From the NCBI GenBank assembly GCA_904419295.1, contig CAJFRA010000020.1, forward strand, positions 1 to 44,043: a DNA stretch of 44,043 nucleotides. The letters are read 5' to 3'. How positions within the stretch are numbered: position 1 is the first letter of the stretch; every line of letters starts with the position of its first letter. Shown in pieces: positions 35,643 to 43,939 of this stretch. A program made the position numbers and the translations under genes. The DNA comes from Candidatus Pseudobutyricicoccus lothianensis (GTDB lineage Bacteria; Bacillota; Clostridia; Oscillospirales; Butyricicoccaceae). The notes under the pieces are model-generated. The model saw only the letters and a list, made by a program, of their open reading frames with translations. It was not told where the DNA came from and made no database searches.

Positions 35643-35676
35643 AAGAGGATATGGCCATGTGCCATATCCTCTTTTT
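35643..35676 (+). terminator. Terminator of nifS-nifU
   Basis: AAGAGGATATGGC pairs with GCCATATCCTCTTT around CATGT, followed by a T-run. It lies 11 bases past the nifU stop, only 19 bases before the next start, so read-through into that gene is likely partial. Confidence 0.8.
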
Positions 35677-35694
35677 CGATCAAAGGAGGAGACC

Positions 35695-36057
35695 ATGTTT
35701 CAGCAAGACTATATCATGCGGCAGATCGAGATGTTCGCCAGGACATTGGCCCTGCTGGTCTTCCGCAAAGAGGAGACGGCTTATGAACTGCGGGAAGAAG
35801 AGGCGGAGACTCAAAAAGGCCGCTTATACCGGCTGCTGCGGCAGCTGACAGAAGAGGGAAAGATCAACGAGGCGGAAGACCGGCTGTTTGAAGCCCTGGA
35901 TCCAGAGGACTTGTCCCTGTTGGAGATCGCCATCGATTTTTATATGCGTCTCAACGCCATGGAGGAAGAAGAGCTGGAACGAGCTGGCTATTCCAGGGAA
36001 GAGATCCAGCAGGGCCTGGCAGAGTGCGCCCGCTTTTACGGTGTGGATCTGGGCTGA
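35695..36057 (+). CDS. DUF6483 family protein
   Basis: The 120-residue protein starts at the ATG after AAAGGAGGAGACC. It begins FQQDYIMRQIEMFARTLALLVF and is predicted to be nearly all helical and rich in Glu, with LYRLLRQLTEEGKINEAEDRLFEALD resembling a TPR-like helix pair. This fits DUF6483, a small family of unknown function in Clostridia. No promoter of its own is evident; it lies just behind the nifU terminator. No transmembrane segment is certain. Confidence 0.7.
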   Translation: MFQQDYIMRQIEMFARTLALLVFRKEETAYELREEEAETQKGRLYRLLRQLTEEGKINEAEDRLFEALDPEDLSLLEIAIDFYMRLNAMEEEELERAGYSREEIQQGLAECARFYGVDLG

Positions 36058-36075
36058 TCCACACCCTGGGGAGCA

Positions 36076-36120
36076 AAACGCCCGGCAGCCATCACTTTGT
36101 GCAATGGCCGCCGGGCGTTT
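36076..36120. terminator. Bidirectional terminator after the DUF6483 gene
   Basis: AAACGCCCGGC-GCCAT pairs with ATGGC-GCCGGGCGTTT around a 13-base loop, with A/T flanks on both sides. It ends convergent units on both strands. Confidence 0.85.
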
Positions 36121-36166
36121 ATCTTTGGCACATCGGTTTCCCCAAGGGATGTCCACATCCTGTGGA

Positions 36167-36907
36167 TCAATCTTCCTCCAGCAGAATGGCCAGCATCTTT
36201 TCCGGCGCTTCCAAAAAGCGGCGGGTCAGTTGATAATGCTCGGTTTGGCGGTAGGGCGTCACATGGAGCCCTTCTTCGTCCAACACCAAGATCTCTGCTT
36301 GGGGGTAGGCCATGAGGATAGGGGAATGGGTGGCGATGATGAACTGGGAATCCTGCTGCACCAGCTGGTGGATGACCGACAGGGCGGCTAGCTGGCGGGT
36401 GGGGGAAAGGGCGGACTCCGGCTCGTCCAGCAGATAGAGGCCTTGGCCGCCAAAGCGGTGCAGCATCAGGGATAAAAAGCTTTCGCCGTGGGACTGCCCG
36501 TGGAGGGAGATGCCGCCGTAACTGCGCACCAAAGTGCCGTCGGTATCCAGGCGGTCGATCTCAGTGGCCACATTGTAAAAGCTTTCGGCCCGCAGGAAAA
36601 AGCCGTCTTTTGCCCGGTATGGGCCCCGTACCAGCTTGAGGTATTGGGCCAGCGGCGAATGGGTCTGCTGGGTGGAAAAGTTGAAATTGCGGCTGCCGCC
36701 TTCCGGGTTGAAGCCCCAAGCCACGGCAATGGCCTCCAGCAGGGTGGATTTGCCGCTGCCGTTTTCCCCCACCAGAAAAGTGACCGGCTGGTGAAATTCC
36801 AAAGTGTCCAGCCGCTGTACCAGGGGCAGATGGGCCACATAGCTATTGAGGCCGTGGATCTCCGGCTTTTTGCAGATGGAGCGCAGGTAGAGGTCCCGTG
36901 GTTCCAT
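36167..36907 (-). CDS. AAA family ATPase (predicted ATPase, SMC/ABC-like)
   Basis: The 246-residue protein has Walker A VGENGSGKSTLLEAIA (about 46-61), a signature-like GQSHGESFLSLML, Walker B GLYLLDEPESALSP and the switch region FIIATHSPILMAYP. It belongs to the AAA_15/AAA_21-like predicted ATPases related to the ABC/SMC class, with no coiled coil or extra domain. The biological role of this short family is unknown; single-gene relatives are housekeeping-like more often than defensive. It follows the YdcF gene by 25 bases and is the last gene of a three-gene minus-strand operon. Confidence 0.85.
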   Translation of the reverse strand: MEPRDLYLRSICKKPEIHGLNSYVAHLPLVQRLDTLEFHQPVTFLVGENGSGKSTLLEAIAVAWGFNPEGGSRNFNFSTQQTHSPLAQYLKLVRGPYRAKDGFFLRAESFYNVATEIDRLDTDGTLVRSYGGISLHGQSHGESFLSLMLHRFGGQGLYLLDEPESALSPTRQLAALSVIHQLVQQDSQFIIATHSPILMAYPQAEILVLDEEGLHVTPYRQTEHYQLTRRFLEAPEKMLAILLEED

Positions 36908-36932
36908 GGCTTCCTCCTTTGTTTGGGCCGGA

Positions 36933-37550
36933 TCAGACTTTCAGGTGCTGTATTTCCGCGTTGAAAAAGGCCTTGACCCGGGCCAAGGCTTCCCGGCAGT
37001 AGTTGTAAGGGATGTTTTTGAAGACCGTATCCGGCGTACCAACGCCATAGCACACGAGCCCCAGCTGGCGGCCCAGGTACAAAGAGCGGCCCAAATGGTA
37101 TTCCTGGGTGACGAGCAGCACCCGCTCCAACCCAAAGGTGTGTTTGGCCCGGTATAAGCTGGCATAGGTGTTCAGGCCATGGGGGTCCTCCAAAATGGCC
37201 TCCTGGGGCACATTTTGATCCAGCAGGTAGCTTTTCATGGCTTCTACCTCATTGCGGGTCTGGTTTTCCCCATCGCCGGTCACCAGCAGGCGGGGGGCTT
37301 TGCCCGCACGGTAGAGGGCCAGTCCCTGGGCCAGGCGGTCTTCCAGCGCAGGGCTAAGGGTGCCGTCTTCTTCCACTTTGGCCCCCAAGATCACAATGGC
37401 CTGGGCCTCGGGCGCCTCTTCTTCTGCCACCCGGTAGGGGGCGGAAAGGGAATAGACCCGGTATTGGATCAGGCCAAAACACAAAACGCCAAAGAAGAGC
37501 ACCGCGCCGCCGGCCCAGAGCAAAAGACGCTTTTTTCGACTATTCTTCAT
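36933..37550 (-). CDS. YdcF/SanA family (DUF218) membrane protein
   Basis: The 205-residue product starts at the ATG within the end of the YbaK gene (11-base overlap). One N-terminal membrane helix (LLLWAGGAVLFFGVLCFGLIQY) is followed by an extracellular DUF218 domain: AIVILGAKVEEDGTLSPALEDRLAQGLALYRAG, LLVTGDGENQTRNEVEAM, and LLVTQEYHLGRSLYLGRQLG. Relatives such as SanA affect envelope permeability and vancomycin sensitivity; the reaction is not established. The acidic and His residues suggest a hydrolase-like site. Confidence 0.85.
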   Translation of the reverse strand: MKNSRKKRLLLWAGGAVLFFGVLCFGLIQYRVYSLSAPYRVAEEEAPEAQAIVILGAKVEEDGTLSPALEDRLAQGLALYRAGKAPRLLVTGDGENQTRNEVEAMKSYLLDQNVPQEAILEDPHGLNTYASLYRAKHTFGLERVLLVTQEYHLGRSLYLGRQLGLVCYGVGTPDTVFKNIPYNYCREALARVKAFFNAEIQHLKV

Positions 37551-38019
37551 CTCGCCAGCCTTTGCACACATCCACCCAGCCTGTGGCGCCTCCATAGGTG
37601 TACAGCTCGTCGCAGGTCAGGCAAATGGCGGAATTCCCGCTGCCGCAGGCGGGGTAGACGGTCTCAAACCGGCGCAGGGACTCATCCAGATACACCGTCA
37701 CATTCTCGGGCACGCCAAAAGGGCATACGCCGCCCACCGGGTGGGTGGTCCACTCCACCACTTGGTCGGGCGTGAGCATCTTGGCCTTTTGGCCAAACCG
37801 GGCTTTGTAGCGGGCGTTGTCAATGCGGGCATCCCCAGCGGTGACCACCAAAATGGGCCCTTCTTTGGTGAGAAAAGACAAAGTCTTGGCAATGCGGCAT
37901 CCCTCGGTGTGCAGAGCTTGGGCCGCCAATTCCACTGTGGCGCTGGATCGATCGAAAAATAGAATGTCCTGCTGGCGGCCGTAGCGGGCCAAACAGGCGC
38001 TGGCTGTTTCTACAGACAT
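37540..38019 (-). CDS. YbaK/ProX-type aminoacyl-tRNA deacylase
   Basis: The 159-residue protein matches the YbaK/EbsC editing domain: KTLSFLTKEGPILVVTAGDARIDNARYKARFG, then HPVGGVCPFGVPENVTVYLDESLRRFETVYPACGS, where the conserved G-x-P-F-G loop holds the tRNA acyl group. Family members clear mischarged Cys-, Ala- or other aminoacyl-tRNAs; specificity is not readable. AGGAGG precedes the ATG. It is the first gene of the operon with YdcF and the AAA ATPase. Confidence 0.9.
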   Translation of the reverse strand: MSVETASACLARYGRQQDILFFDRSSATVELAAQALHTEGCRIAKTLSFLTKEGPILVVTAGDARIDNARYKARFGQKAKMLTPDQVVEWTTHPVGGVCPFGVPENVTVYLDESLRRFETVYPACGSGNSAICLTCDELYTYGGATGWVDVCKGWRDEE

Positions 38020-38066
38020 GGGTTTTTCCTCCTGTTGTCGGTCTGGTATCGTGTTCGGTCTCCTCC

Positions 38067-38075
38067 ATTATAGCA
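38067..38075 (-). promoter_or_regulatory. Extended -10 promoter of the YbaK operon
   Basis: Minus-strand TGCTATAAT is an exact extended -10. Any -35 would overlap the T-run of the terminator just upstream, so the promoter probably depends on the TG extension. An AGGAGG site lies about 40 bases downstream. Confidence 0.5.
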
Positions 38076-38090
38076 GACAAAAAGCAATGG

Positions 38091-38131
38091 AAAAAGCACC
38101 GCCCACCCGCAAATTGGCGGATGGGCGGTGC
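38091..38131 (-). terminator. Terminator of the serine hydrolase gene
   Basis: GCACCGCCCA pairs with TGGGCGGTGC, with an inner CCGC/GCGG pairing, and a run of T follows on the minus strand. It lies 44 bases after the hydrolase stop. Confidence 0.85.
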
Positions 38132-38175
38132 TGTGGATCAAAGGGCGGAAATGGTCCACACCCTGTGGAAACCGA

Positions 38176-40062
38176 TCAGACTAAGATCAAATAGCCCTTT
38201 TTCACCGGTTCGTATTTGCCGCCCATCAGGCTGTCGTAAACAGTGGTCATATTGTCATCCAGCACGATCAGCCGGCGGTTTTCCGGCACATGGGGCAGTT
38301 TGTCCAGAGAATGGGGCAGGGTATATACCTGGTTGTATGTTTGATGATCGTAGGCTTCGCCTTCAAAGCCTTGGCCGCTGTACACCGGCAGGGAATCCAC
38401 ATCCCGGAAAGTGTAGGAGGCCAAAGTGCAGTATTCGGCGCCCTCTTTCACCTCAAAGCAGGGAGTCAGCAGGTCGCGGCTGCCGTTGGCCGGCGTCCGG
38501 AGGAAACCGGTGCCGACGGTGTCGGTGACCGGGGCAAAAGTGCCTTCAAACAGGCCGTAGACACCGCTGTCGCTGCGGCCCGAGCAGGATGCCACCAAAA
38601 TGCCTTCCTGTTCCGGCAGGCTCTTGAGCACAAAGCCGGTCATCAGCTCGCAGGGGATCAGATCCCAGGGGGAAGTGCTGCACAGCACATATTTTTTGCC
38701 CAGGCGGCTGCGCCATACGTCGTTGATGGCAGGCAGCTTGGGCGCTTTCATGGCCATGGGGGCCACTTTGCCCCGCAGGTTGGACATCAGGAAGGTATCC
38801 CCGTCTTTTTCCACAAAGAAATACCGGGAATCGTTTTCGCCCACGAACTCTTTGCCATCGTATTTCAGGGCTTTCAAATAGCCGTGGCTGCCGCCCCGCA
38901 CGCTGTCCATGGAGATATCCAGGAAAGAGCCGTAGAAATGGGTGTGCAGGATGGCCGAGGGCACCAAGTATGTGCCATCCAGTTGCTGAGCCAGTTCCTG
39001 GGGCACCGGCTGGTAGCGGCTGAACAAGTTGACGCCTTGGTCGTACAGAGCCGTGGCCAGCAGGCGCAGGCCCACTTCGGGCACATCCAGGCCGCAGTCA
39101 TGGGTCTCCGAAATGGCCAGCACCGCATCATACTTGGGGAACACCATGAACTGGGTGGTGAACTGGAAGCTGTTGCCGCTCTTTTGCAGCACTCCTTCGC
39201 CCAGGTCATAATCCGGGTCGGAATAGCAGACCGAATCCCAGCCCAGGCCAAAGGCAGTGCTGCGGATGTCTTCTTCCAGGAATGTAGCGCCTTGGCGCTT
39301 GGCCATCTCCTCTTTGCTCTTTTGGCTCAGGATCTTGCTGTCGCCCAAAAATTGCTGGCCGAATTTGCACAGGTCCATCATGGTGGTGGTATAGCCGGCA
39401 CCGCCCTGGATCAGCAGCAGTTCGCCGGGCTTTTTGCCCTCTTTTACCAAGGGATAGTCGGTGTTGCGCACCGGAGAAAGGCGGCTGGAGTGGGCGCCGA
39501 TGGGCTCTGTGATGTGTTCCATGCAGTATTCTGCATAGCTCTGGCCCGAAACTTGGGCCACCACCATTTCCGCCAGCGTGAAGCCGTCGTTGCAATAGGT
39601 GGAATATTCGCCCGGTGCTGCCTTCAGGTAGCTGTGGGCCATGTAATCGTACACTTCTTCATAGTAGTGGTTTTCGCTGACATCGGCAGTGGAAAAGTGC
39701 TTCCACTGGGTGCCGGGCAGGCCGCTGGTGTGGCTCAGGCAGTGGCGCAGGGTGATCTGGCGGTACCGCTCATCCAGCATCTTAAAATCGGGCAGGTATT
39801 CCACAATGGGGGTGTCCAGGTCCACTTTGCCCTGCTCCACCAATTGCATCACAGCCGTGGTGCAGTAGATCTTGGAGACAGAGGCCACGTTGTAAGTACA
39901 GCTGGTGGTGGCCGGGTGGAGCTTGGAACCGTCCTGATAACCCAGGGAATCGGCACACAAGATCTGGCCTTTGTAAGAAATGGCATAGGAAACCGAAGTG
40001 TAGTTCTTGGGCAGGCTTCTTTGCAGCACAGCCGAGAGCTTTTGTGTCAGTGCTTCGTTCAT
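38176..40062 (-). CDS. Beta-lactamase-fold serine hydrolase with C-terminal domain
   Basis: The 628-residue product starts at the ATG with AAAGGAG upstream; a longer open frame to 40278 is not supported by a site. Residues 1 to about 380 are a class C beta-lactamase/esterase-like domain: the SxxK motif SVSK at 61-64, HTSGLPG, and YCN (in STYCNDG, about 155). About 250 further residues form a C-terminal domain with unclear family, comparable to tails of D-aminopeptidases or esterases. No signal peptide is seen, so it is probably cytoplasmic and not a drug-inactivating lactamase. Promoter and repeats at 40276-40359; own terminator at 38091. Confidence 0.85.
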   Translation of the reverse strand: MNEALTQKLSAVLQRSLPKNYTSVSYAISYKGQILCADSLGYQDGSKLHPATTSCTYNVASVSKIYCTTAVMQLVEQGKVDLDTPIVEYLPDFKMLDERYRQITLRHCLSHTSGLPGTQWKHFSTADVSENHYYEEVYDYMAHSYLKAAPGEYSTYCNDGFTLAEMVVAQVSGQSYAEYCMEHITEPIGAHSSRLSPVRNTDYPLVKEGKKPGELLLIQGGAGYTTTMMDLCKFGQQFLGDSKILSQKSKEEMAKRQGATFLEEDIRSTAFGLGWDSVCYSDPDYDLGEGVLQKSGNSFQFTTQFMVFPKYDAVLAISETHDCGLDVPEVGLRLLATALYDQGVNLFSRYQPVPQELAQQLDGTYLVPSAILHTHFYGSFLDISMDSVRGGSHGYLKALKYDGKEFVGENDSRYFFVEKDGDTFLMSNLRGKVAPMAMKAPKLPAINDVWRSRLGKKYVLCSTSPWDLIPCELMTGFVLKSLPEQEGILVASCSGRSDSGVYGLFEGTFAPVTDTVGTGFLRTPANGSRDLLTPCFEVKEGAEYCTLASYTFRDVDSLPVYSGQGFEGEAYDHQTYNQVYTLPHSLDKLPHVPENRRLIVLDDNMTTVYDSLMGGKYEPVKKGYLILV

Positions 40063-40275
40063 GGTACAATGCTCCTTTCCAAAACGATGGTTTTCCCAAT
40101 GATAGGCGCTCTGTATGGATGTCCGGTCTCCCAGCTGCCGCCAGGGCGGCGGGAGGCGGACGGGAAAAACAGAATCGCTGCCTTGCGGTTCGTCTGCCGC
40201 AGCGATAGGCGCTGTGACATCCTGGCCAGCTTTTTGGCCGCTATTTCTGGTAGGGAAAAGGGCCGCAAAAGTCGA

Positions 40276-40359
40276 CACACCGCATTACCGCTATTATACC
40301 ATAAAATCTCCGGTGTGACAGAACAAATTAGGGTTTTTACTATAGCTTTTTCGGTGTGA
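40276..40359 (-). promoter_or_regulatory. Promoter region of the serine hydrolase with CGGTGTG repeats
   Basis: Minus-strand TGGTATAAT (TATAAT at 40293-40298) is an extended -10. CGGTGTGA occurs at 40311-40318 and 40352-40359, 41 bases apart, and the inverse CACACCG is at 40276-40282. The inverted pair flanks the -10 symmetrically, as an operator would. The remaining gap (40063-40275 and 40360-40415) shows nothing else. Confidence 0.45.
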
Positions 40360-40415
40360 AATTATAGTTTTTGCAAAAGTTTCCACTTCTACAATGAAGT
40401 TTTCCAAGCTGGCAT

Positions 40416-40448
40416 AAAAAAAGGCCGCTCCTGGTGACAGAAGCGGCC
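40416..40448 (-). terminator. Terminator of the yjiM-yjiL operon
   Basis: Minus-strand GGCCGCT pairs with AGCGGCC around a 12-base loop, followed by seven T. It lies 19 bases past the yjiL stop. Confidence 0.85.
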
Positions 40449-40466
40449 CCGGTTGGTCTTTGGCCA

Positions 40467-41225
40467 TTACGCCATCTTCCGGTAGCCGATGATGGCGGCG
40501 CCGATGGCCCCGGCAAATTGCGATTGCGCGTGGGTGTGCACAGGAAGCTCTACAAATTCTTCCAATGTGCGGCGGAATACCTCGAAGCGGGCCAAGCCGC
40601 CGCTGAAAAACAGATCCCCTTGGGGCCGCAGCTTGAGGGCGAACAAAGCCGTGCGCCGGCAGATGGAACGGATGACGCCCAAGGCGATATCGCCCCGCTC
40701 TTTGCTTTCGGCCAGCAGGCTGATGATCTCGCTTTCGGCAAAGACGGTACACATGCTGGTGATATCCACCGGGCTGCGCCCTTGGACAAAGCCGTCGATC
40801 TCATCCAGCGGGCAATCCAGGATGCGGCTCATCATCTCTACGAACCGGCCGGTGCCGGCGGCGCATTTGTCGTTCATCAAAAAATCCGACACATTGCCGT
40901 CCCGGTCCAGCAGGATGGCCTTGCTGTCCTGGCCGCCGATATCCACCACGCCACGGATGGAAGGGCACAGGTAAGAAGCGCCTTTGGCGTGGCAAGTGAT
41001 CTCTGTCACCCGTTTATCCGCCTGGGGCAGCAGGTCGCGGCCATACCCCGTGGCCACCACGTAGCCTACGTCGGGGGAATACATGGCGTTGTAGATCTGC
41101 TCCATGCGCTGCTGGGGACGTGCCGCCGTGGGCAGCAGGATGGTCTTGACCACCTGCTGCCCATCGTATAAAGCGCCTTTTGTGGTAGTGGAGCCGCAGT
41201 CGATGCCCAGACTCAGGTGCGCCAT
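40467..41225 (-). CDS. yjiL: ATP-dependent activator of the double-cubane reductase (YjiL/HgdC family)
   Basis: The 252-residue protein is an ASKHA-fold activator of the BadF/HgdC family. It shows GIDCGSTTTKGALYDG at the start, GVVDIGGQDSKAI, the [4Fe-4S] Cys in MNDKCAAGTGRF, the second in SMCTVFAESEI, and the final SGGLARFEVFRR and AGAIGAA. As a homodimer it should couple ATP hydrolysis to low-potential electron transfer into YjiM. ATG at 41225 lies 2 bases after the yjiM stop; a longer frame upstream is not used. Confidence 0.93.
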   Translation of the reverse strand: MAHLSLGIDCGSTTTKGALYDGQQVVKTILLPTAARPQQRMEQIYNAMYSPDVGYVVATGYGRDLLPQADKRVTEITCHAKGASYLCPSIRGVVDIGGQDSKAILLDRDGNVSDFLMNDKCAAGTGRFVEMMSRILDCPLDEIDGFVQGRSPVDITSMCTVFAESEIISLLAESKERGDIALGVIRSICRRTALFALKLRPQGDLFFSGGLARFEVFRRTLEEFVELPVHTHAQSQFAGAIGAAIIGYRKMA

Positions 41226-41227
41226 GG

Positions 41228-42403
41228 TTACAGCATCTCCACGAAAGCGGCCAGACGGGTGCTCAGCTGGCCCACATCCGAGGTAGAGTAATCGGTTTCC
41301 AAAGACAGATAGGGGATCTTCTTTTCCTCGGTGACGAACTTTTTGATGTTGTAGGTCTCCACGTTGTAGGTATGGCAAGCTTGCAGCACCACATCCACCA
41401 CAGCGTCCACCTGGTATTCGTCGATCAGGCGGCCCATCAGCTGAAAGCGGTTGGGATTGGGCGTCATGCAGGAGCAGCCGATGTTCAGATAACGGCGTGC
41501 CAGAGCGTCGTAGATGTCCTCGGCGTCTTCGTCCACCAGCTCATCCACCGATTTGGCACCGCTGCAATTTTCGTACACCACCACTTGGGCGCCGTTGTCT
41601 TCCAAGCATTTGATGACTTTTTCCGTGGCGCCGCCGATGGGGCTGCCTGTGATGAGGATGCGGGGACGGCCGGCAAATTTGTTTTTGGGGCAATCCGGCG
41701 TGCCGTCGTCATAGCTCTCCAGCACGCGCTGGGTCAGGGCCCGCACTTCGCCGGGGATCTCCTCTTTGTTGAATTTAAAGGTGGAGCCGTACAGCACTTT
41801 ATACAGGTCGGCGCCCAGCATGGGGGCGGGGTTGAGTTGCATCACCTTGTAGAACTCTTTCAGGGCGCGGCGCTCTTCGTTTTTCACGCGGACAGCCTGG
41901 CGCACTTGTTCTTCGGTGATGGTCACGCCAAAGTGGCTTTCCAGCTTTTCTTTGAATTTGATGACTTCCTTTTTCCACAGCTCCAGTGCGTCGGGGCTCT
42001 GGCTGTTGGGCAGCTCCATCACATACACAGGCTTGAATTCGCCCAGCATCTCATACATTTTCTTTTTGCCGTCGCAGGTGGTCTCACCCACGATCAGGTC
42101 AGAAAAATAGAAGTAGGGGCACTTTTCCGTTTTGGCAAACCCATAGCTGGATTTGACCAGGGGGCACAGGTTGCGGGGCAGATCTTTTTCCGCTTCGGGG
42201 ATGGTCTCGCCCGACATAGAGCACAGGCCCACCACGGCGGCGCCCATGGCCATGGGGATCTCCTGGGGCAGGTAAGTGCAGAACACGCCCACAAAAGGCA
42301 CCCCTTTTTGTTTCAATTCCATGGCGGTGACAAAGGATTGCTTCCGCTGGTCGTTGAATTCTTCGAACACGGCCGGCAGATCTTTGATCAATTCTCGGTT
42401 CAT
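41228..42403 (-). CDS. yjiM: Double-cubane-cluster anaerobic reductase (YjiM/DccP-like)
   Basis: The 391-residue protein aligns nearly end to end with YjiM, the double-cubane [8Fe-9S] cluster protein related to 2-hydroxyacyl-CoA dehydratases. Distinctive blocks are GVFCTYLPQEIPMAMGAAVVGLC, DLPRNLCPLVKSSYGFAKTEKCPYFYFSD, NIGCSCMTPNPNR, VLQACHTY, and ETDYSTSDVGQLSTR at the end. Homologues reduce small substrates such as acetylene in vitro; the natural substrate is unknown. The single-subunit plus activator layout argues against a true acyl-CoA dehydratase, which needs two subunits. The start is the ATG at 42403, 8 bases after GGAG, rather than an upstream GTG. Confidence 0.92.
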   Translation of the reverse strand: MNRELIKDLPAVFEEFNDQRKQSFVTAMELKQKGVPFVGVFCTYLPQEIPMAMGAAVVGLCSMSGETIPEAEKDLPRNLCPLVKSSYGFAKTEKCPYFYFSDLIVGETTCDGKKKMYEMLGEFKPVYVMELPNSQSPDALELWKKEVIKFKEKLESHFGVTITEEQVRQAVRVKNEERRALKEFYKVMQLNPAPMLGADLYKVLYGSTFKFNKEEIPGEVRALTQRVLESYDDGTPDCPKNKFAGRPRILITGSPIGGATEKVIKCLEDNGAQVVVYENCSGAKSVDELVDEDAEDIYDALARRYLNIGCSCMTPNPNRFQLMGRLIDEYQVDAVVDVVLQACHTYNVETYNIKKFVTEEKKIPYLSLETDYSTSDVGQLSTRLAAFVEML

Positions 42404-42550
42404 TTTCACATCTCCATTCCACTAGACCAAATCAATATCACATCTCTGCTGTAACAGGTGAAAACTCCAAACACTTTTTATTTTAGTGGATGGCGGGTCA
42501 TTATGCCAATCGTTTGTCTTGATAAATGGAGCATGGATGGATTCATTCTG

Positions 42551-43939
42551 TCAATAAGAGTGAGGGCCCTGGGCGCACGCTTCCAACCCGCGAAAATTCT
42601 GGATTAGCTCCGCCTCGGTGGGGGAGAGATCCACCATGGCCCCGGTGTTGTATTGCTGAAAGGCAGCCAGGTCGAAATAGCCGGTGCCCGTCAGATTGAA
42701 GAGGATGGTGCGGCCCACGCCCTCTTCCCGGCAGCGCTCCGCCTCTTGAATGGCGGCGCAGATGGCGTGGGAGGATTCCGGCGCTGGCAGGATGCCTTCG
42801 GCCACGGCGAAGCGGCGGGCCGCTTCGAACACCTGGGTCTGGCCCAAGGCCCTGGCCTCGTCGATGAAGCCATCGTGGTACAGCTTGCTGATCACCGGGC
42901 TCATGCCGTGGTAACGCAGGCCGCCTGCGTGGATGGATGCGGGCTGGAACCCGCTGCCCAGGGTATACATCTTGGCCAGCGGGGCGATCTGGCCTGCGTC
43001 GCAGTAGTCGTAGGCGTAGCGGCCACGGGTCAGGGAAGGGCAGGCCGCCGGTTCGGCGGCGATGAAGCGGGCGTGGCCCCGGCCCTGGAGCCGGTCTGCC
43101 ATGTACTCGCACAGGATGCCCCCCAAGTTGGAGCCGCCGCCGGCGCAGCCGATGACGATGTCGGGGTATTCGCCGATCCGATCCATGGCGATGCGGCATT
43201 CGCTGCCGATGATGGATTGATGCAGCAGCACCTGATCCAACACGCTGCCCAGCACATAGCGGCAGTTGGGCGTATTGGCCGCTGTCTCCACCGCTTCGCT
43301 GATGGCACAGCCCAAGCTGCCGCCGCTTTCCGAGTAGCGGGCCAGCAGTGCCCGGCCCACCTGAGTGGTGGGGCTGGGGCTTTCCACCACACGGGCGCCG
43401 AATGTCTCCATCACCGCCCGGCGCTGGGGTTTTTGCCGGGCGCTGCTTTTTACCATATAGACGGTCAGTTCCAGGCCAAAATAGGCGCAGGCCATGGCCA
43501 AGGCAGTGCCCCACTGGCCGGCGCCGGTCTCGGTGGTCAGGTGGGTGATGCCCTGCTGCTTGGCGTAGTACACCTGGGCCACGGCCGAATTGAGCTTGTG
43601 GCTGCCAGATGTGTTGCCGCCTTCAAATTTGTAGTAGATGCGGGCCGGGGTGCCGAGCTGCCGCTCCAGCCCATAGGCCCGCACCAAGGGCGAGGGCCGG
43701 TAGGTCTTGTAATATTCCAGCACCGGCTCCGGGATGGGGATGTACCGGTGGGTGGTGTCCAGCTCCTGGGCGGCCAGCTCCCGGCAGAAGATGTGGGAAA
43801 GGGCCTCCAATGTCACCGGTTCCCGGGTGGCCGGGTCCAGCAGGGGCTCGTGCTGTTCCGGCATGTCGGCGCGCAGGTTGTACCAGGCCTTGGGCATCTC
43901 TTCTTCGGTCAAGAATATGCGGTGGGGAATGGCGTTCAT
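42551..43939 (-). CDS. TrpB2-type tryptophan synthase beta chain-like PLP enzyme
   Basis: The 462-residue protein belongs to the TrpB2 group. The PLP lysine is in GNTSGSHKLNSAVAQ (about 110), TGAGQWGTALAMACAYFG follows, and the phosphate-binding loop GCAGGGSNLGG is near 270. The ATG at 43939 is preceded by GAGGAG. TrpB2 enzymes condense indole with serine, usually without TrpA. No other trp gene is in the window, so it is probably a stand-alone indole-salvage enzyme or acts on another substrate. The 147-base gap to yjiM (42404-42550) and the flank 43940-44043 show no certain site; TACAAT at 44013 may serve a gene beyond the window. Confidence 0.9.
   Translation of the reverse strand: MNAIPHRIFLTEEEMPKAWYNLRADMPEQHEPLLDPATREPVTLEALSHIFCRELAAQELDTTHRYIPIPEPVLEYYKTYRPSPLVRAYGLERQLGTPARIYYKFEGGNTSGSHKLNSAVAQVYYAKQQGITHLTTETGAGQWGTALAMACAYFGLELTVYMVKSSARQKPQRRAVMETFGARVVESPSPTTQVGRALLARYSESGGSLGCAISEAVETAANTPNCRYVLGSVLDQVLLHQSIIGSECRIAMDRIGEYPDIVIGCAGGGSNLGGILCEYMADRLQGRGHARFIAAEPAACPSLTRGRYAYDYCDAGQIAPLAKMYTLGSGFQPASIHAGGLRYHGMSPVISKLYHDGFIDEARALGQTQVFEAARRFAVAEGILPAPESSHAICAAIQEAERCREEGVGRTILFNLTGTGYFDLAAFQQYNTGAMVDLSPTEAELIQNFRGLEACAQGPHSY

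Noticed and set aside
38176-40062. Antibiotic-resistance beta-lactamase
   Set aside because: SxxK and YCN motifs are shared by many esterases and peptidases; the lack of a signal peptide and the long C-terminal domain argue against a secreted lactamase.
41228-42403. 2-hydroxyacyl-CoA dehydratase subunit
   Set aside because: True dehydratases need two different subunits; here there is one, with long stretches characteristic of YjiM.
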